This document shows, in pieces, positions 34,651 to 44,976 of a stretch of 64,000 nucleotides of DNA; position 1 is the stretch's first letter; every line of letters begins with the position of its first letter. The stretch is from Heliocidaris erythrogramma (Eukaryota; Echinodermata; Echinoidea; Camarodonta; Echinometridae). The notes beneath the pieces were generated by a model. That model had not been told where the DNA came from. It saw only the letters and a program-made list of their open reading frames with translations, and did no database searches. The stretch spans positions 9,691,168 through 9,755,167 of the forward strand of contig CM046869.1 of assembly GCA_025617745.1 (NCBI GenBank). Reading direction: 5' to 3'. Position numbers and translations under genes: made by a program.

Positions 34651-37600
34651 AGGGACAAAAAAATTTTTTTTTTGCCAAACCTTCAAAAACCGCCACTGGA
34701 TAAGAACCGAGATAAGAGACCCATGTCTAAGGATTTTTTTTGGGAAAATGGGAACCATGTCTAAGGATTTTTTGGGGGAAAATGGGACCCATGTCTAAGG
34801 ATCTTTTTTGGGAAAATGGGACCCATGTCTAAGGATCTTTTTAATGAAAAGGGGACCCATGTCTAAGGATCTTTCTTCAAAAAGTCACCCTTCCCACCGG
34901 CACATCCCCGTATACCCAATATACGTGAGTACCCCCCCCCCCCCCCGGGGGGCAGGACAATTACCCCTTCCCCACCTGAATTGGCCTCTGCAGGACAAGT
35001 ACCACAATATAAACTATTCTTCAAATTTTACCCTTATACAACTGCCTCGGGATAGATTAGAAAACGGGATAATAAAGTATGATAACTAAACCAGGAAGCT
35101 GTTGTCCCGGGTATCATAGGGGGTGGCTGTCCGCGAAGGATAGCCCAGGGGGTAGTTTGCAGGCACAAACCCTGGTCAGCCGTAAAAAAAGAGTGTCTGC
35201 ACTTAAGACTACTTGTACCATACGCCCTGTACTATAGCTGCTCCTGACACGACCAGTAGGTACATGTAGCTGGGTTGGGCTTCTCTCAAGGCACGATGAT
35301 TTCCTGATAAAGTGTGAAATTAGGGTCTGTGCTTGTAGACTAGTCCAGGGGGTAGTTTTATTTTCCATTCATTGATTCATTTATTACCAAAAGGTTCAAC
35401 AAACATTAATTATGATTTTTTCTCTTTTTTAGAGTAGTTTTTTAGGGTTTCTATGAATTTCTCACAGACCTACATGTACCAAGTCTCGTGTATTAGGCGT
35501 GACAGTCACGCATTAGGGCTCTTCCTCATGCCCAAAAATCTTTCTCACGTCTGCCCTCTCAACCTATCTCCATATATATTATACATGTACATACCGCGCA
35601 GCGAGCGCATGGTTCCTCCCCTACCTGGCGCTGATGCCCGGAAAATCTCACGCATTGCTGGTCTTTAACCTTGGCGTCTCTGTTCTCATAACCGATATCC
35701 CTCGTCTCCATGCATACATATTTATGTTGAATTTCTTCATGAAAGGTACACTGGGTTTGGGTATTTTACCTCTATTATCACAGAGGAGCTGGGTTCTATG
35801 ACTGTTCCCATGTATCCATGTAGAGTTTCTATCATTTCCTTGTGACTAACACAAGATATCTCTTGTCCCATGTATACATATTTATGTTGGGTTTCTGTGA
35901 ATGTCTAATACCTATGATTTGTTTATGGCAGGTGGACTTGGTCTAGGTATCTTGGATACCTGTATCATTACTGAGGAGCTTGCCTATGGGTGCACTGGAA
36001 TTCAGACAGCCATTGAAGCATGCTCATTAGGGGTGAGTCTGAATTTAATCCTCTAATTAACGCAAGTCCAAAACTGCTTTGTTAATAGAATTACTGTGTA
36101 TATGGACTACTAGGATTGATGGGTCTTACTGCTGTACATAGTACATGTACAGAATCTGTACCTAGATGGAGAGAGGAAATGCCTGCAGTGATACTGTTGT
36201 TGAAATGGGTGATTTCAACTGTTCAAGAATTACAAAAAGAAGATTAATCATTCCTGTGCATACATATACCATTTGGGTTTTTTTTTTTTGTCTTTCCTTT
36301 TTTTTCCTTCATTGTCATGAATTTTCTCAAATGTGAAAATGTGATATTTAATTTTTAAACCATGTGAATAAGTTGACAAAATTTAATCTTTTGTATGGTT
36401 GCCCCCCCCCCCCCCCCACAAGAAAAGGATAAATTGCTAACAAAGCTCCTGTATAAATACATGTATGATGCATGTTAATGAATTAATATTTTCTCATCAA
36501 TGAAATGAGATTTACAATAGTGTAATAGACCTGTTTACTAAGTTATTCAAATCTATGGACATTTCTTTCCTGGAGACCTAATCATGAGGTATTCCATTAA
36601 CCTGGAATGAATGAAGTACAATACTTGGAATCCAGTTTGCATACATTAATTGTTGCTATGTCTCCTCTGACAAGCTTTCAGGTTGTCAAGAACCTTTGTT
36701 TTAAAGGATGCATAAAATTTGAATATATTTGTAAACGGTCTATTCCCTGAATTTAAGTATTAAATGACTTTTTATTCCTTTCTTCATATAGTCGGCACCA
36801 GTGATTCTTGGAGGCACTCCTGAGCAGAAGAAGAAGTATCTAGGCATGCTTGTTGATGAACCCATTGTTTGTGTAAGAGCATTTACTGTTTAGTGGCGTT
36901 CGGTATAGGGGAGCAGGGGGGGGGGGGGGGAAGATATTGCCATATTCCATATTTGATGACATCAATTAATTTAAATAAATACATAAACCGTGGTCTAAAC
37001 CATGGCAACTAGCGTGAATTTTGCGCCCTTTGCCAATCACGCGCGTTCATTATTGGATACGTGTATGTGCTAAATCAGGCGCACTTATACCACGAAATCT
37101 GCATAAACCATGGTCTACATTTAAACCACCTTTGTGAATTCCAGCCTTTGTGTAATTCCTTTAATTATACGTACTTGTGTAAATGTCACCTTTAACAGTG
37201 TCTCCTTGTTTCTGTCATTGTCTTGTAGGCCTACTGTGTGACGGAGCCTGGAGCTGGATCAGACGTAGCAGCGATCAAGACCAAGGCCGTGCGCAAGGGA
37301 GATGATTATATCCTCAACGGTTCTAAGATGTGGATTACCAACGGTGGCCATGCCAGTTGGTACTTTGTGCTTGCTAGAACCGACCCGGACCCAAAGGCAC
37401 CGGCTAACCGTGCTTTCACAGGGTTTATCGTGGACAGGGATTCTGAAGGACTTACCGTAGGAAGGAAGGTAAGGTCGTATAGTGGTTTAGGATTAGGTTT
37501 AGTGACAAATTTTCCAGATTGTAGCGAAAAGTTGATACATTTGAATTTCTATATTAAAATACATAAAAAGAACAACAAAACAACATACAATTCATTAATG

Positions 37601-40600
37601 CCTACTATTTATAGTAAAAACTTAGTCAGTATAGATATTGGTATTGTGCTGACATTATTGCAGCTGGCAAATGTTAATGGATAATCATAGTTTTTAAACA
37701 ACATGAGTCCCTTTCACATGATTCGTCATTGACAGGGAATGCCCAGGACTTGTCCTAGGAAAGACGATCAGTCTGCTGCTTCATTTGACTCCATGTTGGA
37801 GAGTCTTTTGTAGGATAGATAGTGAGATATATATGGACAAGTTTGAATTATTGGCAGTGTCTCTCTGGGAGTCACATGGGGGACATCTACATGTACTAAT
37901 AGTCTGATTTAAACAACTTATACTTCATCCTTAAAGATAAAATTGAGTTCTGGTCATGCAATTAAATTGTGAAAGAAACTATCTCAAAGCAATTGGGAAT
38001 GGTTGATCCAGAGCTGCCAACCATTCCGTTTTTGACAGAATTATTACCACTTTTTAACCAATATTACGGCATTCCGTTTTTTCTTCATGAAATACGTTTT
38101 TTGGTTTTTTTAAAGTGTTTTCTGTGTACTAGTATACGAAAATACAGTGTTGTCTATGACTTCCGGGTTTGAGCTATCGATACACGTAATGTTACAGTCC
38201 CACCGACGAAACCGACCCCAAACTGACCGATGGTACGTACATGTACAGTATATCATTGAAATAACGCAAGTTTCGATCGCTCTTCCCTCGTGTGACTGGG
38301 TCGTGTGACTGCGAAAACATGTTTTATTCGCATGCAGCGGTGCCCATGTAGCGTGCGACCCATGCAAAACGCATGTAAGCACAGCACCGATCTCTATATG
38401 TGGGACAATGTATTACCGCTTGCTGAACTGCGCACAGGCTTTGACACGATCGTGGATTTAACGGAATTATTTCGCGAAACTGGAGAGGATTTGATCAAAA
38501 TTAGTAGAAAACGGTCACAGAAGTTTAAAGAGGAGTACAAACAACGATTTCCTGTCATAAAGCCAAGCACAAAAGGCGTTGAATTTGCATTTTACATGTG
38601 TAAGTTCTCATTTATAATATTAGATTTTCAACAAAAAAAAAGAAGAAAAAAAATGAAATCCAAAATCTAAAGGGGGTTAGTAAAGCATTTTTATCAAAAC
38701 TAGTACGGTGTAGCAGGTCATGCAATATTCCTGACACTTGTATAATTTTCCTTCTAGTTCTATTACACGTACATGTATATGTTTTTGAAACTTTCTAGTT
38801 CTATTACATGTACATTTATGTTTTTGAAAATCAACCTTGGACTCTGTCTCTGGAGTTGGAGATGCTGATTTAATAATGGCCTCTAATGGCCCTCCATAGT
38901 GCTATTTTCTCAGTTTTAAGGGGACGTTGCCCCCTTGAGACTCCCATCAGGGCGCTGCCCCTGAACCCCCCCCCCGCGGCCCCCTGGACCCCCGGCCATA
39001 TTTGTCCCTCTTTTTCGATTTCAAATGTTGGCAAGTAATGAAGTAGGCCTAGGCCTATGAATATGATCCAAGTAATGCGTGACTGTGAGCATACATCAAA
39101 CTCAAAGGGGAAAATGTGACAAGACATTTCAGCATAAGAAATGAGCATTTCTGCAATGGAAGTATGTCGCGCTAGGTTTTAAGTTTTGTTTGAAGGTATT
39201 CCTTTTTTTTGCTGTAAATTCCTTTTTTTGGCCATCATGATTCCTTTTTTTGGTTGCACAAGGTTGGCAGCTCTGTTGATCAAGTCTTCGTAAGATTTAG
39301 TGTATACTGAGGTTTTGGAGTCGTCAAAGTGATAAGAAATTGACCCAATCTCGCTGAAAAGCACATGCACAGCGCATAGAAATTGGTATATGGGACTGCA
39401 CACACATGTGGCATGGCCCAAACACTTCAGCTATTGCTCATCATACAGTATTTCAAATATGAGGGCATTTGAGAAGCAATCCTTTTCAAGGGACATTCCT
39501 ACTGTGATGTTCTTCCAAACTGACGTAAAAGGAATGAGATAGCTGTCAAATTATTTTCACCTTTCTCAGAATTCAACCTTCTCTTTAAGATCGATTTGGC
39601 TGTAAATAGACAACTTAACCTGTTAGTCATTGAGGATTACGCGCATTGTAGTCATTTACTCGCTGAACTCGGTCTCATGCAGTAAACCATCTTGCGGCAA
39701 AGACTCTGTGCTGTACGCAAAATCTTTCAACAGTAAAGCATCGCTTCAGTGTGGATTCTAAATGGCTTATGTGTAAGATAGCACACACCAAGTTTCAGCG
39801 TCCAATATCCCCTACAATACATCCCCTACAATACATTTGCTGTAGTGTTACACAGGTCACAGTTCACGGGCGGTTCAGTGAGTAGTAAGAAGGGCTGTCC
39901 CAGGCGGTTTAGTTGCTAAAGGGTTAATTTAATGGCTTAGGATTGCGTATGCAGGATCGTTTATCTGTAAGTAGACAAACTTTCTTTTGACACTGTTATA
40001 TAAGACTCTGCAGACTACCATGATAATTAATAGTCATCTACATGTACATGTACATGTGCATGTATATGCAGGTCTCTGCACCAACTTTTATCTTAGGGGG
40101 TCTGGACTGAGGTTTTTAACATCTCTATAAATGAACATGTACATGAACCTATGTAAAAAAGTAGAAATTTTGGGATGCGGTCTTAGATAATGGGCGCCAA
40201 AGTGTCCCAGGCGTGTATTAGGGTCGAGCCCTGGGCCCTGTTTCATAAACCTTCATAACAACTGCCCCATTTCTGTGACAAATAAGCTCACAGCCAATCA
40301 GATTCAAGGATTTCAGTAGCTTATAACAATAATTTGTAACTTGGTATTGATGACAAGTTTTATGAAACAGGGCCCTGATGTATGTGAGGAAGATGGAATG
40401 TAGAAAAAGGAAGAAAGAAGGAAAGAAAAAAAAAATGAGTTGACACAACATCCATGTAATTGAAATTCTAACATAATGCTGAGATGGTAGTTTATAGCCT
40501 TTTGCCTCATTTCAGGCTCTGTCCCTTCTATGTTGCTGGCTTTTCCATGCTGCATATTGTACAAAGTGTGCTGAATGGGGATCAGCATAATTATATGGGT

Positions 40601-43600
40601 CTCTTCTCAGGCTCATTGAGTAATACTAACTGGTATTACCAGAAGCATGGAAATGTAACAGGTTTACCATTTTACCCTCCCCCCCTCCACCTTAGGAATG
40701 GAACATGGGCCAAAGAGCCTCTGACACCCGAGCAGTCAACTTTGAAGACGTGGTCGTCCCCAAGGAGAACGTCCTGTTGGGAGAAGGTCAGGGATTCAAG
40801 ATCGCCATGGGAGCTTTCGACAAGACCAGACCCCCGGTAAGGCACTCTCTGGCCAATCTTGTGTCATTGCTTTCTGGTGCCATCTTTGAACCAGTTTTAT
40901 AATTACACCAATAAAAGTTCTTACCGTTGCATGTATTCTATCCTACTAGGTTTGGAAATCCTTGGCAGTTTTCTTACGTTCCATGATTTTGTTCAAGTCC
41001 ATGAGAAGGCAGCTAAAACCTTGTGAATGATTCTTAATATGAGATAATTCTTTCTCTATCCATATTTATCTCAAAGCGCAAGATATATTTGAATATCTGA
41101 AGAATATCTTCAAATTACCTATTCATAGCTTTTGTTAGATATGTTCATTGATCATAATTATAGTTTTAATCCTCCAGTATGCAGTTGTCAGCAACACTAT
41201 ATGTGAACAGCACAGGAATAATTCAACTGGGAGTGTTCACTTACATTTGTTCAATTATATTAAACTTCGTACCCATATATGCACTCTTCAATGTAAAGTT
41301 ATGCAGTCAAACCTGTATATAAGAACCGCTCAGATGACAGATGTTACAGCTTCCCTTTATTAAGAATTACAAAAAGGGGGGCTTTGTGTGATCGTTGGTA
41401 GTGGTTTTTTTTTTTTTACTGCTCTTATCATCCAATTTTGAATATTTATACAAAGAATGTGCTATAGTCTTGTATAAGTCAGTTTGGATTATTTATTTGT
41501 GTTTATTGTTGATGGTCTAATGACAGGTTGCTGCTGGAGCTTTAGGCCTTTCCAGGAGAGCCTTGGATGAGGCTACCAAGTACTCCTTGGAGAGACAGAC
41601 ATTTGGCAGGACCATCGCAAATGCAAGAAACAAATGAGAAACCAAAAAATAATGGACAAAACCATTCAAATGTAATTTTTAATAATTGTTATGCATAGAG
41701 TTAGGTAAAGTAATAATGTTTGGTATCATAAGAAATAGTAATAAATTTCCTACAAGTTTTGTAGACAATATTTTGTGAAATAATAGATGGTTAATTAAGT
41801 GTAGACATTTGAAAAGTAAGCATTGATCACATTTTGGTAAAATTTGAAGAGCTAAACCCCTTGGCACAGTAAGAGTTAAAAGAAATAATTTTTATACAGT
41901 ATATATCTTGACTGTTTAATGTACACCTGTGAGAGTAGAACATCTTATTTTGAAATTTCCAATTTTTTCTTTTTTTTTTGTCTCATTTTGTTTTGCTCTT
42001 TTTTGTTTATTTTTTTGTAAAGGGGGGGGGGGGTTTAAACCTTCGTCGCAGACATTTCAGGTACTTTATAGTGTTCAAGATCTTTTAATATGATTGTAAG
42101 GTTCCTTTTAATTGGTGATTGAACTCAATAAGTACCTAGTGATATCTTAGAAGAAATGCATCATTGAAAATATTTATTTGTCCAGCTGAATATACAAACC
42201 TGCTTTACCAACCACCTGTATAGAAAGACCACCTGTGTATAAAGACCATTGAAAAGTGTTTCTCATTGGAACTTGTATTAAAGGAACCTATAATTAAAGA
42301 CCACCTGCTCATAAAGGCCACTTTTCTTGTATCTTTTGAGTGGTCTCTATAGACAGGTTTCACTGTATATGTATTATAAATTGAAATGTTGACATGACCG
42401 TGAATGTACTTGAAATGTTCATGAATTTGTCGTGGAATGCAGGGGCAAAAACTTCCATGTAATTGTAAAAAAAAATGATCATTGCTTAGTTATGGAACAT
42501 GATATCTATTTTCAGTTAACCCATACAATGCCACAACCTTGTGTACTGATCTGCTTAGCAGTGCCGCATACACGTACATGTGCACAAGCCTGTGCTCTCA
42601 TTCCACAACCCTGTTTAGTAGCCTCCGCAGCGGTGCCACGTACACGTTTATTTGGATCGTTTGCTTGCGCTTAAGTACATGTACCCCAAAACTAAACTCG
42701 CACAGGGGGGATTAGTGGCTGGCACAATAGCACTGTGGTACTGGGGTTGGAGATGGGGGCAGCTCAAGGGTTAAGAATAAGTACAATGTCATAGGAATTC
42801 TATCTGCATTGTGGGATAAGAACTTCAAAATCTGCTTTGTCACAGGTTTAATATCAAAGAGTATTCTATATCATTGTCTCTACCTACTTGTACTTTTACT
42901 TGCTTCCCATCACAAATTTTCCAAGTTAAATAGTATCTGTCACATTAGAAGCACATCCTTAGAATCTTGTTCAGCTATATAGATCTTTTAAAGAAAAAAA
43001 ACTGTACCAATAAGGGTATCCACTGTTCTCTTTTCTTATGCAGCACCAAGCAGTGGCCTTCATGCTTGCTGACATGGCCGTTGGTGTGGAGGCATCGCGT
43101 CTCCTGACCCACAGGGCAGCCTGGGAGATCGACCAGGGCAGGAGGAACACCTACTACGCCTCTCTGGCCAAATGCTACGCAGCTGACATCGCCAACAAGA
43201 ATGCCGCCGATGCTGTCCAGATCTTTGGAGGGAACGGATTCAACAGCGAGTATCCCGTTGAGAAGCTGATGAGAGATGCTAAGATCTTCCAGGTGAGACC
43301 AAAGAGGATACTTTTTTTTTTTCCCCAAGTCATTTTAGCTTTCCATGGGTTATTTAATTAAGGAAACTCAGCGAAAGGCAATGGCGCATAAAGGCGCGGG
43401 GAAAGACGTAAAGAAGAAAATTGCAGGTTTGGTCTGTGCATATCTGAATAAAAGTTTATATATTATTTTGCGTAAAAGAGTTCAAAGAGGTAAATAATAA
43501 TTCTACATCCTTATGTTTTGGTTCTGCATTTATAGAATCAAATTTTGAATTTTGAATGATTTTGTCATTTGTGTCTTTCCTGCATTTTTACGTGCCACAA

Positions 43601-44806
43601 CGTTTCGCAAAGCTACCTAAGTAAAGTCAAACATAAGATATTTTTAATGAATCATAGAGATACAGATCTTTGACTCAGTTGGTCACTTGGTGCTTAAATG
43701 TATCTCGGGTTTCTTCATACAAACACAGGTTGAAGTGAATGCCACTACAAAAAAGAATGATAATGATATAAAGTTTTTAAGACCTTCAGTTGCAAGTGAA
43801 TGCCCAAAGTGCTAGACAGTGCACATGTACTTTGCCCGGCTTATAAATATGATATGAGACAGTATTTGACAAGTATCACTGCTATTCAGTTTTTGCTACC
43901 CATCATAATTCTACCTTTGATCCTTTGCTTAAAGTGTACCAATTGTTCTACTATATATGTATTCAAAATATGAGCTTCACATGTTGATTCTATAAAGAGA
44001 TATTGCAAGCTGAAATCCACTACAGTGACTTGTGAGGTGCCTAGTCGAAGCACCCGTACGCGCTCGCATAGAATAAGGGCCGAACTTGGAGTTGGGTTCC
44101 GCGCGAGGGGGTTTTATGTTTTCTTTCATGTTCTTTGTACTCCGTAAACGTTCACCCTTTCAAGGAAAGGTAAAGTGTTTTGCGGTTGATTTTGTACATT
44201 CTAGGAGTACACAAATTATTGTTTTAGGTGATTGGTACATTTTAAAGCTTTCCAATTATATTCCTGCAAGAGACCGATGCACATAACAATGAGGTCATTT
44301 TATTTTACTTCAGGGACAATGTTGCTGAATGCATCATACATATTTCTCCTTTCCTTATTCTCCTTTTTTATTTTAGTTTTTGATATTCTTTTTCTTTAAA
44401 GGGCAATCCAACCTTGGTAATAAGATGCTTTGCGTAAAAGCAGAAAAATAAAAACAGGATGTTGAGAGTTTTAAAGAAATTGGACAAGGAATAAGAAAGT
44501 TATGGCTGTGTGCAAAATGTTTGTCCAATTTTGTTCAAACTTTCTCCAATCTGCTTCTCTGCCTTTCTGTCAGAACAACTTGCTATTAAGGTGAGATTTC
44601 ACTTTAATGGCTTTCACTTTCCTTTGTCATGCTTTGATATAATCATGCATTTTAATTACCTGTCACCTAATTCAGTGACATTATTCATGCTCTTTTTTTT
44701 TTAAATACTATTTTGCCTCCTTCAGATTTACGAAGGCACAGCTCAGATCCAGAGGGTCATTATCTCCCGTGAGCTACTTGCAAAGGCCAGCCAGTCTGCA
44801 ATGTAA
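23987..44806 (+). CDS. ACADM: medium-chain acyl-CoA dehydrogenase, eleven coding exons
   Basis: Mitochondrial FAD enzyme for the first step of beta-oxidation of medium-chain acyl-CoAs; passes electrons to ETF. Exons: 23987-24025, 26330-26420, 28246-28343, 34360-34429, 35932-36032, 36792-36872, 37229-37468, 40696-40836, 41527-41622, 43044-43292, 44726-44806 (stop 44804-44806). They sum to 1287 nt, 428 codons plus stop, with all phases compatible; human MCAD is 421. The first ~30 residues are Arg-rich without acids, a mitochondrial presequence. Signatures include [12 protein letters not shown] (about 164-175), KMWITNGG, and [13 protein letters not shown] (378-390). Catalytic Glu is residue 405 in [22 protein letters not shown] and [10 protein letters not shown] identify ACADM rather than ACADS or ACADL. 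All introns are GT-AG except the one after exon 9, which needs a GC donor. Introns reach 6 kb and are full of transposons. Confidence 0.97.
24030..24835. other. ACADM intron 1, proximal part
   Basis: Holds an inverted pair near 24140-24235 (AAGAGTAAGAAC / TTACTCTTCAAAG around a T-run) and a three-fold 17-bp tandem (TTGACAATGTCAATGACAC) at about 24304-24363. No coding exon seen. Confidence 0.5.
24836..24955 (+). promoter_or_regulatory. promoter-like YY1/ETS motif cluster in ACADM intron 1
   Basis: GCCATCTTGG (YY1-type) at about 24839-24848 is followed by ACCCGGAAGT and GTCGGAAG (ETS-type) within 40 bp, then a possible donor GTAAGT at 24951. This resembles a TATA-less housekeeping promoter and could give an alternative non-coding first exon of ACADM. 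Inference from motifs only. Confidence 0.35.
25960..26205 (-). mobile_element. tRNA-headed SINE, minus strand
   Basis: On the minus strand it starts with a tRNA-like head (A box TGGTCTAGTGG near 26190, B box GGTTCAAGTCC near 26145). The body contains AAGTAATTCCTTGAATGC and GGGGTAATAATGTGATACTTTGTAAA. The body matches the block at 6007-6189. It lies in ACADM intron 1, opposite to the gene. The head does not fold as a usable tRNA. Confidence 0.7.
26495..26920. repeat. foldback repeat with perfect 17-bp hairpin
   Basis: GGCAATATTTGCCATAT at 26513-26529 is the exact reverse complement of 26545-26561, with a 15-nt loop. Related words recur at about 26601 (TTTTGCCATATTCC) and as a second stem at about 26893-26918 (ATATTGCCC / GGGGCAATAT). 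It lies in ACADM intron 2, just after exon 2. Confidence 0.6.
27136..27335 (+). repeat. dispersed ~200-bp repeat, copy 1
   Basis: Matches 35476-35690 in the same orientation (ACCAAGTCTC, ATGCCCAAAAATC, CCTATCTCCATATATATTA, AAAATCTCACGCATTGCTGG). Both copies lie in ACADM introns (2 and 4). No terminal structure was identified. Confidence 0.7.
27757..28160. mobile_element. TTAA-type MITE, right portion
   Basis: Collinear with the right two thirds of the complete element at 62101-62692 (CCAACACACAAAATGACTAAAATGT, GAGTACTGCCCC, GAGATTCGCATAGATGTAGTG), ending in GGTTGGATTGCCCTTTAA at 28160. The left end is lost. It lies 85 bp before ACADM exon 3. Confidence 0.75.
28430..28545. repeat. C-run and (CT)n microsatellite
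   Basis: A poly-C run at about 28432-28446 and a CT-dinucleotide run at about 28505-28542, just after ACADM exon 3. The frames they generate on both strands are low-complexity artefacts. Confidence 0.85.
29673..30186. mobile_element. candidate MITE with ~85-bp imperfect inverted ends
   Basis: TAAGCCGGAGTCA...TTGTCAACCGGGATCGACGGCT from 29673 is mirrored by 30186-30139 read in reverse (TAAGCCCGAGTCA...TTGTAAACCGG...TCGATCGAGGCT). A second mirrored block (GATGGTGAAATC / TTGGTGAAACC with GTGCACC / GGTGC) lies inside. The interior includes repeated CACTCGACTCGACG. ACADM intron 3. Confidence 0.45.
30471..31150 (+). repeat. short dispersed repeat, four copies
   Basis: A ~50-bp block (CTCACTTGAAAATGAACATTGTGCTGTGATATATTTAGAACTGATT in consensus pieces) occurs at about 30471-30525, 30926-30985, 31007-31060 and 31100-31148, with sequence variation. 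Spacing is irregular. ACADM intron 3. Confidence 0.65.
31151..32040. other. ACADM intron 3, nothing recognised
   Basis: AT-rich sequence without exon-like or repeat structure that I could identify. Confidence 0.4.
32041..32190. repeat. foldback around 'CTCGCTA...AAGGACC' words
   Basis: CCTCGCTAGGACC...GACTGCTATCCAT (32046-32085) is mirrored by ATGAATAGCGGTCCTTCTAAATAGCGAG (32116-32143). A third direct copy follows (ACCTCGCTATTCATAAGGACC at about 32159). ACADM intron 3. Confidence 0.5.
33050..33355. mobile_element. TTAA-flanked MITE, family R3, copy 1
   Basis: Edges TTAAAGATCAAGTTGCATTCTGG and (reverse) TTAAAGGGAAGCTTGAGTTCTGG are imperfect inverted repeats with TTAA at both ends. Matches 37931-39588 (interrupted copy) and about 63000-63345. 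No coding capacity. ACADM intron 3. Confidence 0.65.
33397..33539. mobile_element. palindromic MITE with ~45-bp arms
   Basis: CTGGGGAGCGTTCCATCAAGCG...GTCGGTGATTTTTACCGACAA is mirrored by TTGTCGGTAAAAATCACTGACAAAACACTTGATGAAATGCTCCCC. The centre contains CATCTGATTGGCTGACAG. The centre is shared, inverted, with the element at 40233-40375 although the ends differ. ACADM intron 3. Confidence 0.75.
34050..34215 (+). repeat. GA-rich simple sequence
   Basis: Purine tract of GAGAGA and GGGAGG words immediately upstream of ACADM exon 4. Long frames on either strand here are low-complexity. Confidence 0.85.
34615..34649 (+). repeat. 35-nt poly-G run
   Basis: Uninterrupted guanines, the longest homopolymer G in the window, followed by a TAGGGACAAAAA block shared with 1722 and 17739. 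ACADM intron 4. The true length may differ because of sequencing slippage. Confidence 0.8.
34717..34876 (+). repeat. ~34-bp minisatellite, five copies
   Basis: ACCCATGTCTAAGGAT recurs at about 34719, 34753, 34787, 34821 and 34855, each followed by a T-rich and GGGAAAATGGG spacer. ACADM intron 4. Confidence 0.85.
35476..35690 (+). repeat. dispersed ~200-bp repeat, copy 2
   Basis: Second copy of the repeat at 27136-27335, about 80 percent similar by eye, same orientation, with small insertions. ACADM intron 4, about 240 bp before exon 5. Confidence 0.7.
37931..39588. mobile_element. TTAA-flanked MITE, family R3, copy 2 (interrupted)
   Basis: Left part 37931-38008 and right part 39276-39588 align with the continuous copies at 33050-33355 and 63000-63345. 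The middle is a separate transposon (38009-39275). TTAA lies at both outer edges. ACADM intron 7. Confidence 0.7.
38009..39275 (+). mobile_element. hAT-like element nested in R3 MITE
   Basis: Ends CAGAGCTGCCAACC (38009-38022) and GGTTGGCAGCTCTG (39262-39275) are exact 14-bp inverted repeats, and TTGATC flanks both sides (38003-38008, 39276-39281). The + strand frame near 38410-38610 contains [24 protein letters not shown], resembling the start of the BED/TTF-like zinc finger of hAT transposases, followed by decay. So it is a deleted derivative of a coding element. The 6-bp duplication is shorter than the usual 8 bp of hAT, so the superfamily is probable rather than certain. Confidence 0.7.
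40233..40375. mobile_element. palindromic MITE with GGGCCCTGTTTCATAAA ends
   Basis: GGGCCCTGTTTCATAAA at 40233-40249 is mirrored at the right edge ending 40375 (TTATGAAACAGGGCCC). The centre contains ACAGCCAATCAGATTCAAGGATTTC, shared in inverse with 33397-33539. ACADM intron 7, about 320 bp before exon 8. Confidence 0.75.
41623..41628 (+). promoter_or_regulatory. ACADM: non-canonical GC splice donor after ACADM exon 9
   Basis: Exon 9 reads through TFGRTIAN and meets a stop at about 41635 with no GT in the relevant stretch. Splicing at AAT|GCAAGA joins in phase 0 to HQAVAF of exon 10, exactly as in the family. GCAAGA matches the GC-donor consensus at +1 to +5. Confidence 0.85.
41640..43030. 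other. ACADM intron 9
   Basis: AT-rich with a G-run at about 42023-42033. Segment 42190-42365 consists of repeated words (GACCACCTG, ATAAAGACCA) ending in ACAGGTTTCACTG, a form known at DNA-transposon ends. A related inverted end (CAGTCAAACCTGTATATA) sits at about 41308, on the other side of exon 9. Confidence 0.45.
44396..44570. mobile_element. TTAA-type MITE, left portion
   Basis: TTAAAGGGCAATCCAACCTTGGTAATAAGATG matches, reversed, the right end of the full element at 62101-62692. It continues with GAAATTGGACAAGGAATAAGAAAGTTATG. The far end is not preserved. It lies about 150 bp before the last ACADM exon. Confidence 0.7.
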
Positions 44807-44970
44807 ACAAGGCAACTAGTGTCGGTCTAAAGCCATGTTCACATGTGACCTGTTATTCTGCCTCAACCCTTTCACGACAGGAATTATTAATTATTAATTA
44901 TTATATTCATCACATATTGTCCTTCAAATTGGCAACTGTTCCATTTTTTCTTTTATTGCTCCATTATTCT

Positions 44971-44976
44971 AATAAA
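44971..44976 (+). terminator. ACADM: candidate ACADM polyadenylation signal
   Basis: AATAAA lies 165 bp after the stop codon. A second AATAAA is at 45159-45164. Either could be used; the sequence alone does not decide. Confidence 0.45.

Noticed and set aside
38305..38670. Independent host gene in ACADM intron 7
   Set aside because: Bounded by exact inverted repeats and target duplication and resembling the start of a hAT transposase finger; it is transposon remnant.
41301..42365. CAGTCAAACCTGT / ACAGGTTTCACTG inverted ends as one transposon
   Set aside because: ACADM exon 9 (41527-41622) lies between them, so they cannot be the two ends of one simple insertion; two separate fragments are more likely.
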